This document shows, in pieces, positions 55,169 to 64,000 of a stretch of 64,000 nucleotides of DNA. This DNA comes from Macrobrachium rosenbergii (taxonomy: Eukaryota > Arthropoda > Malacostraca > Decapoda > Palaemonidae): assembly GCF_040412425.1 (NCBI RefSeq), contig NC_089756.1, positions 3,850,498 to 3,914,497 on the forward strand. The letters are read 5' to 3'. Numbering within the stretch: position 1 is the first letter of the stretch; every line of letters begins with the position of its first letter. The notes beneath the pieces are model-generated. The model saw nothing but the letters and a program-made list of their open reading frames with translations. It made no database searches and was not told where the DNA came from. Made by a program: the position numbers and the translations under genes.

Positions 55169-56906
55169 CAGGTAGTCGTCGACTTACGACCTATGCGACT
55201 TACGACAGACCGACTTTACGACGGTTACGACAATGTAATAATATATAATAATATTTAATTTTATATTTTGCTAAAATAGGTCGAAAGCGCCGTCAGATAT
55301 ACTTTTTCCCGCTACCGCAGCGCTCATATCCGAGAGATGCTCAGCTTTCAGCAGCGTTCAGTGTGTTTGTGTCGTTCAAAATGGTAAAAGATTCATATTT
55401 TTGTAATGTATTTTGTATTTCTATTTTTTGCAAATAAATCAGATGTAATAACAAATTACATTTGATTTATTTGATGGCTTATAAGACGCATGTCTTCATA
55501 GGACGCACCCCAATTTCAGCAGGACATTGAGGGAAAAAAAATATAGAATTAGGTTATCATATGCATATTGTCTCTTACCAACAAAATCAACAAAAACATT
55601 AATAAAGAAGTTATTTACCATATTTACATTTATCAAAATATGTATTATAAAATCAGCCATTTACTACGATCGAATGTTTCGTCTGCTGCTGAAAGCTACC
55701 TTCATAGGTTTACCAATAGATTGCAACACATTCATTTGTAAACATTGTTTCTTACCGGCAGAATCAACAAAAACATTAATAAAGATGTTACATATGGTAA
55801 TATATGTTATATATATCCATTATATATTATAAAAGTATGCAGTCAAGGGGTAAAATCCAATAAATAAAAATGTTTCCTATGTAACGGCTCGAGTCTCGTG
55901 AGCAAGTGAACAAAGCCATGTTATTCTTAAAAGAAAATGCTAGCACGAGTTACGAAGTATCAACTCAACGAAGCCTTGTTATTATGCCTAAAGAGAATGG
56001 TAGCAGGAATTGTCAACCACCAATTGATCGAAGCCATGTTGTTATGCGTAAAGAGAATGTTAGCAGGAATTGCCAACTACCAACTGAACGAAGCCTTGTT
56101 ATCCGTAAAGCTCTCGAGATAATCACCAATAGGTGGCAGCACACGTACTGTAAGTCTGTAAATTTGGAATGCGGCGATCCGCTATAGATGACGATAATGA
56201 TATTAACACATTTTAATGAAAATATCGATAATAACAACGTAGATATTGATTATAATACTAGCAGTAGTAATTGTGGTGATGGTAAGTGTGATAATGATAA
56301 ATAATTATAATAAACTTTGTTTTTTAATAGGTTATTAGGATAACACCGAATGTTAGGCTAGGCTACAACATCAATGTGACGTTTCATGTATAATTTCGGC
56401 CAAAATTCTTACATTTTGAGCCTACATTATGTACATAGGAAGCAGGGGGATTTTTTAGGCCATTTTTTTTTTAAATGCGTCTTATACCCCGTTAAATACG
56501 GTATGTATTTAATTCAAACCTATAAATAAATAAAAGTAAATAATACGTCATCGTGTAGCCAATTGGCAATGCAAATGGCAGATAAGAAAATGTAAACAGA
56601 CCAAACAGATGGTTTGAATGCCTACAATAAAAATGTTGAATACAGTAATAAAAGTAAGTATTAATCAAGGAGTTCAAGCATGATAAGATTTCATATGCTA
56701 AACGTAATAATAGGTATTATACATGCACATTTTTGGGATAATATAAAATGTATATGTAGGCTAGTCATACTTAGGATATAATATATGATGGATAATATAT
56801 GGTAGGTACAGAATACATGTACATATGTGGTTGGTCGACTTACGACGAGATCGACTTACGACCGCTCTGTCAGAACCTAATGCCGTCGTAAGTCGACGAC
56901 TACCTG
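55169..56906. mobile_element. Tigger/pogo-type MITE, TA duplication
   Basis: TIR CAGGTAGTCGTCGACTTACG and its reverse complement (to CCTG at 56906), with TA at 55167-55168 and 56907-56908. Rejoining the flanks restores the monomer sequence AGTTTTATATATGAAAATG found in other monomers, which proves the insertion. The 1.7-kb inside has no transposase. Confidence 0.93.
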
Positions 56907-57588
56907 TATATGAAAATGTGCGCAATTTCATATAGAATACAACAAAAAATAACTCATGGTTGTAGCTTTTATCAGTTTTGACATATTTTCATATAAATCA
57001 CGATAAGTGCCAAAATTTCAACCATCGGTCGACTTTGACTTGACCGAAATGGTCGAAAATGCAATTGTAAGCTAAAACTCTTACATTCTAGTAATATTCA
57101 ATCATTTACCTTCATTTTGCAACAAACGAGAAGTCTCTAGCACAATATTTTGATTTATGGTGAATTTTTTAAGAAAACTTTCCTTATGTCCGCCCTAATT
57201 CTGCTGAAAATCTCAAATTCTTTAGTCACTTTTTTGTAATTTTTGCACTGTTTTCTATTAGCAGTTACATAAAGTTTTATATATGAAAATGTGCGCAATT
57301 TCATGTAGAATACAACAAAAAATAACTCATGGTTGTAGCTTTTATTAGTTTTGACATATTTTCATATAAATCACGATAAGTGCCAAAATTTCAACCTTCG
57401 GTCAACTTTGACTCGACCGAAATGGTCGAAAAATGCAATTGTAAGCTAAACCTCTTACATTCTGGTAATATTCAATCATTTACCTTCATTTTGCAACAAA
57501 CGAGAAGTCTCTAGCACAATATTTCGATTTATGGTGAATTTTTGAAAAAACTTTTTCTTTACATCCAAGCTAACTCTGCTGAAAATCA

Positions 57589-57914
57589 TGTAAGAGCCTG
57601 ACGCCATCTCTTCCAAACACATGTGTGTTCGTTGTCCATCGGAGTGGACAAGACAACAAGAGCATCTTGTTTTCTTTCTCTAAAGGAACGCGATTTCAAC
57701 CATACAATATTTCCGTCTGTTTCTCCCTAATCATTGTTGTCTTGATGTATGTACAATCACCACTACTTGCATTGCCATGCAAGCATTCTAATCATGTACT
57801 CATAATGTTCCAAACTGTGTGTATGTTTCTGTTTGTGAAGACGCCAAACGTCTCGCCACTCCGATGGACGACGAACACACACGTGTTTGGAAGAGATGGT
57901 GTCAGGCTCTTACA
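57589..57914. mobile_element. Foldback/MITE element in the satellite
   Basis: Terminal inverted repeats of about 58 bp (TGTAAGAGCCTGACGCCATC...; right end ...GGCTCTTACA). The neighbouring monomers read GAAAATCTCAG without it. The duplication seems to be ATC (3 bp) with one extra base, so the class is unclear. Confidence 0.82.
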
Positions 57915-59455
57915 ATCTCAGAAATTCTTTAGTCACTGTCGTAATTTTTGCACAGTTTTCTATTAGGCGTTACATAAAGTTTTATATATGAAAATGTGCA
58001 CAATTTCATGTAGAATACAACAAAAAATAACTCATGGTTGTAGCTTTTATCAGTTTTGAAATATTTTCATATAAATCACGATAAGTGCCAAAATGTCAAC
58101 TTTGACGACCGAAATGGTCGAAAAATGCAATTGTAAGCTAAAACTCTTACATTCTAGTAACATTCAATCATTTACCTTCATTTTGCAGCAAACGGGAAGT
58201 CTCTAGCACAATATTTCAATTTATGGTGGATTTTTGAAAAAAACTTCTTCCTTACCTCTGTGCGCAGTAACTCGGCTGATAATCGCAGAATTTCTTCAGT
58301 CACCTTGTTGTAATTTTCGTACCATTTTCTATTAGGCATTACATAAAGTGTTATACATGGAAATGTGCACAATTTCATGTAGGATAAAACAAAAAATAAC
58401 TCATCGTTGTAGCTTTATCAGTTTTGAAATATTTTCATATAAATCACGATAAATAGAAAAAATTCAACCTTCGGTCAACTTTGACTCGACCGAAATGGTC
58501 GAAAAATGCAATTGTAAGCTAAAACCCTTACTTTTTAGTAACATTCAATCATTTACCTTCATTTTGCAACAAACAGGAAGTCTCTAGCATAATATTTCGA
58601 TTTATGGTGAATTTTTGAAAAAACTTTTTCCTTACCTCCGCACGCGGTAACTGCTGAAAATCTCAGAACTTCTCTAGTCACCTTGTCGTAATTTTCGCAC
58701 CATTTTCTATTAGGCATTACATAAAGTGTTATACATGAAAATGTGTACAATTTCATGTAGAATAAATACAACAAAAAATAACTCATGGTTGTAGCTTTTA
58801 TCAGTTTTGAAATATTTTCATATAAATCACGATAAATAGAAAAAATTCGACTTTCGGTCAACTTTAACTCGACCGAAATGGTCGAAGACTGCAATTTAAG
58901 CTAAAACACTTACAATCTAGTAATATTCAATCAGTTACCTTCATTTTGCAACAAATGGGAAGTCTCTAGCACAATATTTCGATTTATGGTGAATTTTTAA
59001 AAAAAAAACTTTTTTTGCGTCAGAGCATTACGAATTCATGGATAATTTTGTGATAATATTTTCTCTGTGTTGCTTTGATTGTTTTACAATTTGTTATATA
59101 CTAAAATCACCGCAATTTAGTGTACAATACAACGAAAAAAAAAATAACTCATTAGCTTCAACCGTTTTGCCCACACCACGATTTCTATACAATTATATAT
59201 GAAATTTTTTTTTGCGCTGTCATATATTCTAATATTTATATATGATAATGATGTTTTTTTTCATTTCTGATGGTTGCATACTAAACTTCAGGCAAAGACA
59301 AAAAAAGGAGCCAAAAATGAACTCTTAATCTTAAAAACTAAGCGTGCTGTGAATTTTTGAAAAAAAACTTTCTTTCTGCTTTGGCGCTAACTCCCGAACT
59401 CCGCCGGCATACGACAGACACTTTTGTAAATAGAGGCTCGGTGTTTAAGGGTTAA

Positions 59456-59737
59456 TAGGAGTATGCCTACATACTCCCCCTCCGGACATGCTTCTGTTCT
59501 TGGACGCATCAACCGAGGGATGGGGCGCACACCTGGAGGAGTTGCTGACTTCGGGAGTGTGGCACCGAGATGACAAGCACCTTCACATCAACATCCTGGA
59601 ACTCAAGGCATCCTTCCTGGCTCTCCAAGAGTTCCGGGATCGAGTGATGGGCCACTCGGTGGTGTTGGTGAGTAACAGTACCATGGCAGTGGCATACATC
59701 AACAAGCAGGGGGTGTCTAGTATCCCTCCCGCTCCAC
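59456..59737 (+). pseudogene. DIRS D RNase H, first part
   Basis: LLFLDASTEGWGAHLEELLT, NILELKASFLAL and SNSTMAVAYINKQG give RNase H motifs. The third acidic position reads VSNST, where DIRS C has MSDNT, so it is lost. Interrupted by the Academ-like element at CAC (59735-59737). Confidence 0.85.
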
Positions 59738-62700
59738 TAGTGCAGCAGATAATTGCATATTTCATAAGAATCGTTCAGATAGTGAAACAAGCATGAAATT
59801 TTGCACAAGTGCTCTTTAAAGTTCCTCTATCAGAAAAGGGCGCTGGCCACGCAAAAATTTAATATGGCGGCCAAATTCCAAGATGGCAGCCAGTATCGAC
59901 AGATTTTGGCTAATTTTTCACTAGAATGGCATGTATTTGCTTCTAGCAATATGGTAAAGCTCTTCCATACTATTTCTTGTGAATATTATGTTTCTGTAGC
60001 TTCCCAGTACAGTTTACCTTTAAATATGGGGCTATATGGCTGCCAAGAAAAGGTAGAAACAATAATTATAATGAGAAATAATGCCCGTTCAACAATTATC
60101 GCTTTAAGCATGGATCTTGGTTTCTGTGGTTTTAGATCCTAATGAAGCCATCTCTTTCGAATAACTCATCAATTTTGAAGGAAAATTAATAAATGTAAAA
60201 GAGTGTATGTCTGCACACAACCAGGGCACACTGGTGACATCACTGCTGTGTAACTCAGCATGGGGTTCAGTGCCAGCTAATCCAGCTTTACTAATCCTGT
60301 AGTCTTAGACTAGTAGTTGTAGTATAGTTTAGTTTAGTGTCCCAAATGCTTTCTAACAGCCCCAGACCAGCTATAGTTAGATAGCCGCACCTGAATAGAC
60401 AGGATGTGCCAGCGCGGGAGAGCTCTGGTGGAGGCAGGAGTTGCTTCATCTGGAACTGCAGAATCCTTCCTGTCAGCTGCAAGTGTAACCAGGACACGGC
60501 AGATGCACCAGGTTACAGCCTCTAGTTTGTACAAACTCCTGAGGACAGCATACACTGACTACTGTGCTGAGAAAGCAAACAACAATGAGCAGGCATTAGA
60601 GTTTGAGGAGTGGTGTGACCTTCAAGACAGCAGAGTCCACAGTTCCACTTCTGGCACATGGTGTTGTCTATGGAACTTGTGATATTCCTACTGATCAGGT
60701 CCTTCCGTGAGGCCAATTTTGTCCTCTACTGCCAGGCATTGCATGAGCTGATACCCTACTTCTTTTCCAACAATAATACAAACTATGCTCGTTGGCTGCC
60801 TATTCACCTCAGGGACATGCTTACCCTAGAGAGTTCACACCCAGAGTTGCACAAGGGAGTTCAAGGCTGGCAACTTTGTTGTGCACAAGACCAGTCACCA
60901 GTTCTCAGCAATGGCTCTTGACCAAGCTCATGAGCAGACCAATGCCTTTATAAAGGCTGATGGCGGAGCCATTGGGCTGACTGAAGATCCGTCAGCACTC
61001 AGAAGATGGATGGTGGTTGGCCCAGAGATCATCCGCTTGGTGTCTGCATACGAAACAGAGGTTCAAAGTAAGGAGTCTAATGAGCAGACAACACACCATG
61101 AACAAACACCTCATGCGCAGAAGACATTCTTGGAGAGAGTCAGCAAGCTGTCATTGGCTTTGCAACACTTGGGAAGTCCTTTTCAGGAAGAGAGCCAGGA
61201 TCTGTATTCCATTGACAACAAAGACATTGCCCACCCCAGCTCAGCAGAACTTCTACAGACACACCTTGACAGAGGCCGCACTAAATTTCAGAAGTTTTCA
61301 GACTCTTTGGCAAACAATGCAGTCTCCTTCTATGAGCCGATAAAGAAGAACAGAACTGACTTCTTCAGGCAAGAAGCTGCTCCTGTAGAACAGTCAAAGC
61401 AGAAACTTCTGAAGGAGGATTGCCAGCTTTTTCTCAAAGCTATTTATATCCTGTCAGAGCCGTGAATGTGATCTGCAGGAATTCTTCCAGCACGAGAATC
61501 AAACATTCCCAGCTTCCCTTAGTGAGGGTGGTAGGCTGTACACATGTCAGAAGTCTCAGCTGACCTCGGTCCTGGAGAGTCATGTTACACTAGAAGACAA
61601 AGAACCAAAGACTGATGTCCTCATTGTAGATGGATCAGCTTTGGTCCATGCCTTGCCACCAAAGAAAGGAAAGACCTTTGAGGGCTATGCACTTTGCGAC
61701 TTCTTGCCTGTGATACAATCCTATAGCAGCAAGTACACATCATCACATCTTGTATTTGATGTATACAATACATCCAGCCTCAAAGCTGAGACCAGGCTCC
61801 AACGTGGTCAAGGAGGAAGGCGCAAGGTGACAGACAAGAACACAATTCCATCCAACTGGCGCAATTTCCTAAGACACGATGCCAACAAGACAGAGTTGTT
61901 CCAGTTCCTGGCAGACAAAGTTGCCCAGATGTCTGCCACAAATGTTGTCATTGCCACGAAAAAGGTCTGCTGTCCTCAGCACTCATGAGGCTAGTCTTCA
62001 GGGACTGGAAAAGTGCTCTCATGAGGAAGCTGACACCCGCATCTTTCTCCATGCCAAATATGCCACAGAACATGGAGCCAAGACCATCACGGTTAAAGCA
62101 AATGACACAGATGTTCTTGTCGTTGCAGTCAGTGCTTTCTCCACTCTCCACAATCTAGGGCTAGAGAAGCTATGGGTGGCATTTGGCCAAGGCCAGAGCC
62201 TGCGCTGGATTGCTGTGCATGACCTGTGCAACTCTCTGGGCCAGGAGAAGGTGAATGGCATGCTCTTCTTCCATGCGTTCACAGGCTGTGATACAGTGTC
62301 AGCCTTCCGAGCAAGGGCAAGAAGACCGCCTGGCAGACATGGAACATCTTTCCAGAGGCCTCCACTGTGTTCTCCAAACTGAGTCACTACCCTCTCAGAG
62401 TGGAAGAGAGTGACCTGAAGGTCCTGGAGAGGTTTGTCATACTTATGTATGAAAGATCCAGCACTGCTGGCACTGTGGATGAGGCTAGACTTGATATGTT
62501 TGCCAGAAAACAAAGGGCATATGAGGCCATTCCACCAACCAGGAGCTCTCCTCCAACACACCAAGCGTGCTGCGTACCAGGCTGGTTGTGTGTGGGGCAG
62601 GCCACCCAGTGTCAGCCACAGCCAGAGAACCCTGCTGAGTGGGGATGGCAAAAGTCTGGTGAAGCATGGCAAGTCCTCTGGACAACCAACTCGCCCTTAG

Positions 62701-63455
62701 CCAAGAGTTGCCAACAGCTTACCAAATGTGGATGCAAAGCAGGCTGTCGGGAAAGGTGCAAGTGCTACAAGCTGGGTCTTCCTGCACAGCTCTGTGCACT
62801 TGCAAATGTGAAGTCTAGATAAATATTGCCCTCTCTTCAGTAGATAATCTAGCTTGAGCATCCAACGTGTCATGCTATGCCTACCTTCTTATCCTCGAAT
62901 TTTTCAAAGGTGTAGGTTGAGAGACCTATACATAGATTGGTTGCGTTTTTAGTCCGTATTTCTCTTCTTTTCTTTTTATGGTTACAGTCTTAGACACAAT
63001 GTTGTATGTGACCATACCATTACTATTTCAGTTGAAAATAGCATATTAGTTAAACTGTCTGATCACATGAATATACCATTAAATAAAAACAGTTGGTCTC
63101 TATGTCTGCTAGCGCTGTGGATAGAAAAAAAAACTTTTATGGCAACCATTTTGTACGCCATCTTGGTTACAATTCATTTAGTAAGGGTTTTCAATAAAAT
63201 GTGTGGTATGGAACATTTTATAACCTAAAAGTCGAGGTTTAAAAAAAAAAAAAAACTGGCATATTCCATCCAATAGATGCTCCCAAACCAGTGAATCTCC
63301 AACATAGATGGCGGCCATTTTGAAAAATAGCCGCCATCTTGGATTTTCAGGTGGCCAGCGCCCTTTTCTAAGAGAACGTAGTCTTAGGAATGTTTGTGCC
63401 AAATTTCATGCTTGTTTCACTATCTGAACGATTTTTACAGCAATCTGCTGCACTA
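59738..63455 (+). mobile_element. Academ-like DNA transposon, with both TIRs
   Basis: TIR TAGTGCAGCAGAT at the left, and its exact reverse complement ATCTGCTGCACTA at the right; CAC duplicated at 59735-59737 and 63456-63458. Rejoining the flanks gives CTC-CAC-CAG-TTG, the expected DIRS frame (compare 36828). Subterminal similarity extends for over 80 bp (ATCGTTCAGATAGTGAAACA, AAAAGGGCGCTGGCCA). It encodes one long, frameshifted protein. A 3-bp duplication and an XPG/FEN-like nuclease with a Cys-rich tail fit what is known of the Academ superfamily. The 3718-bp size is modest for an autonomous member. Confidence 0.78.
60404..62822 (+). pseudogene. Academ-like transposase: FEN/XPG-like nuclease with Cys-rich tail
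   Basis: Five frameshifts (about 60668, 60885, 61470, 61975 and 62335) split one protein of roughly 800 residues. N-terminal part: ANFVLYCQALHELIPYFFS, NYARWLPIHLRDML, then ALDQAHEQTNAFIKADGGAI and SALRRWMVVGPEI. The nuclease part has four acidic clusters in the order of FEN1/XPG (PIN-fold) enzymes: VDGSALVHA (61626-61652), HEEADTRIFLHA (about 62017), KANDTDVLVVAV (about 62095) and FHAFTGCDTVSAF (about 62268). A conserved RSS...DEARLD region and EWGWQKSGEAW follow, then the Cys-rich end CGCKAGCRERCKC (about 62728). The match to FEN-type order is my inference from motifs; the Academ assignment follows from family knowledge. This copy cannot be translated as one protein. Confidence 0.75.
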
Positions 63456-64000
63456 CACCAGTTGACAATGTAGATGCATGAGTGGGTGCTGGCTCGGTAG
63501 AGCTGTCAGCCAGGTACATTCCAGGCAAGAGGAATGCCGTGGCAGAGAAGATCAGCTGCCAGAATCAGGTGAGCGGAACAGAATGGTTTCTTTACCCAGG
63601 AGTCGCGGAAAGGTTGTTCGGCCTTTGGGGGCGTCCAGTCATCGATCTGTTCGCCACCCGGCACAACAGAAAACTTACGGTCTTCTGCTCAGTCGTGCTG
63701 GACCCTTGGGCCGCTTTGGAGGACATGTTCCAGCACCCATGGGACAACCTTGACATCTGCTCCTTTCCTCCATTCTGTCTGACTCGCAAAGTGATCATCA
63801 CTCCGAATCTCAGAATGATTCTGGTGGCACCCAAATGGCCACAGACCGTTTAGTATCCCGACCTGCTAGGTCTCCTTTCCGAGGCGCTGAGAGAGATCCC
63901 CCCTGGCTCAACCTGCTGTGTCAACCCTACGTTGAGCAGTATCACCTGGCAGTGCAGTCCCTGTGTCTTCACAGCTGGAGGTTATCCACTATCTCCTGCG
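63456..64000 (+). pseudogene. DIRS D RNase H end and following domain
   Basis: SVELSARYIPGKRNAVAEKI has a Glu-Lys where the DIRS C copy has the last RNase H Asp (ILADTLSR). GRPVIDLFATRHNRKLTVFC and NLRMILVAPKWPQT correspond to 37010-37230 in DIRS C. A 4-bp deletion near 63496 and a stop at 63851 break the frame. After LLGLLSEALREIPPWLNLLC the normal DIRS sequence continues, showing what DIRS C lost at its Academ junction. Confidence 0.85.

Larger units (their letters stand above)
55070..59015. repeat. About five tandem ~370-bp satellite monomers
   Basis: The marker CTCTAGCACAATATTTCGAT recurs at about 57133, 57508, 58199, 58581 and 58962. Spacing is 375, 691 (362 after removing the foldback), 382 and 381 bp. 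Other shared blocks are CATATAAATCACGATAA and CGACCGAAATGGTCGAAAA. The first monomer is split by the Tigger-type MITE. The monomers are non-coding. Confidence 0.92.
54824..59451. mobile_element. piggyBac-type non-autonomous element carrying a satellite array
   Basis: TTAA at 54820-54823 and 59452-59455 flank TIRs CCCTTAAATGCCGA and, at the right in reverse complement, CCCTTAAACACCGA. Removal rejoins DIRS D (GAACCTC-TTAA-TAGGAG). About 2.56 kb belongs to the element after subtracting the two insertions inside it. It encodes no transposase. Most of it is a tandem array of ~370-bp monomers. Confidence 0.87.
52544..64000 (+). mobile_element. DIRS-like retrotransposon D, nested insertions, cut by the window
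   Basis: The left end TTGTTCCGATACGATATACA is shared with A and B. Own sequence: 52544-54819 (leader, gag, RT), 59456-59737 (RNase H start) and 63456-64000 (RNase H end and on). The gaps are a piggyBac-type element (54824-59451) and an Academ-like element (59738-63455). Rejoining the flanks gives a continuous DIRS pol. The recombinase and right repeat lie beyond the window. Confidence 0.85.

Noticed and set aside
55070..59015. CRISPR-like or gene-like tandem array
   Set aside because: Repeat units of ~370 bp without spacers, in an animal genome, are a satellite; no coding frame is conserved between monomers.
51512..64000. Search for further pinin exons (rest of the conserved domain and the RS-rich tail)
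   Set aside because: I found no sequence with the expected pinin continuation after KQKDK; exon 6 must lie outside the window.

Overview
This is an animal (metazoan) genomic window, most likely from an arthropod and probably a decapod crustacean. There are no bacterial-style genes. I recognise one host gene: the 5' half of PNN (pinin) on the + strand. Five exons (13529-13647, 14453-14545, 15238-15433, 51188-51285, 51436-51511) join in phase into 194 codons with GT/AG splice sites and the pinin core. The lineage guess rests on the many DIRS1-like elements with inverted terminal repeats, which are common in decapods, the long TA microsatellites, and the 3' end of a LINE. It is an inference.

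Layout. 1-4170: a slightly damaged Ty3/Gypsy retrotransposon on the - strand (RNase H, RT, protease, gag, 5' LTR side). 4170-13220: AT-rich DNA with seven long (TA)n arrays. Between them sit a Penelope-like element (PLE) with terminal inverted repeats and a GIY-YIG domain, a near-perfect 170-bp hairpin, a tRNA-derived SINE and a second, internally deleted PLE. 13529-15433: pinin exons 1-3. 15434-51187: a 35.8-kb intron 3 made mostly of transposons. It holds four DIRS elements (A 15518-21817 plus 30524-30823; B 22388-29371; C 32801-39040; E 39938-51068), a Tigger/pogo element split by DIRS B, a second Tigger end, a 5'-truncated I/Nimb LINE with a 13-bp target duplication, and a piggyBac element with TTAA flanks. 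51188-51511: exons 4 and 5. 51512-64000: intron 5, whose 3' end lies outside the window. It contains DIRS D (52544 to the end), interrupted by a piggyBac-type element full of ~370-bp satellite monomers, which is itself interrupted by a Tigger-type MITE and a foldback element, and further on by an Academ-like DNA transposon.

The most interesting material is the Academ-like family. One copy (59738-63455) has TIRs and a 3-bp target duplication. It carries a frameshifted gene for a protein with a FEN1/XPG-like (PIN-fold) nuclease pattern and a cysteine-rich C-terminus. A second, 5'-truncated copy is joined in frame to the DIRS C RT/RNase H, giving one 900-codon open frame (35365-38067). Because insertions interrupt each other cleanly, the order of events can be read and target duplications checked by rejoining the flanks. 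Nearly all mobile genes have stops, frameshifts or lost catalytic residues. Only pinin looks like an intact functional gene.
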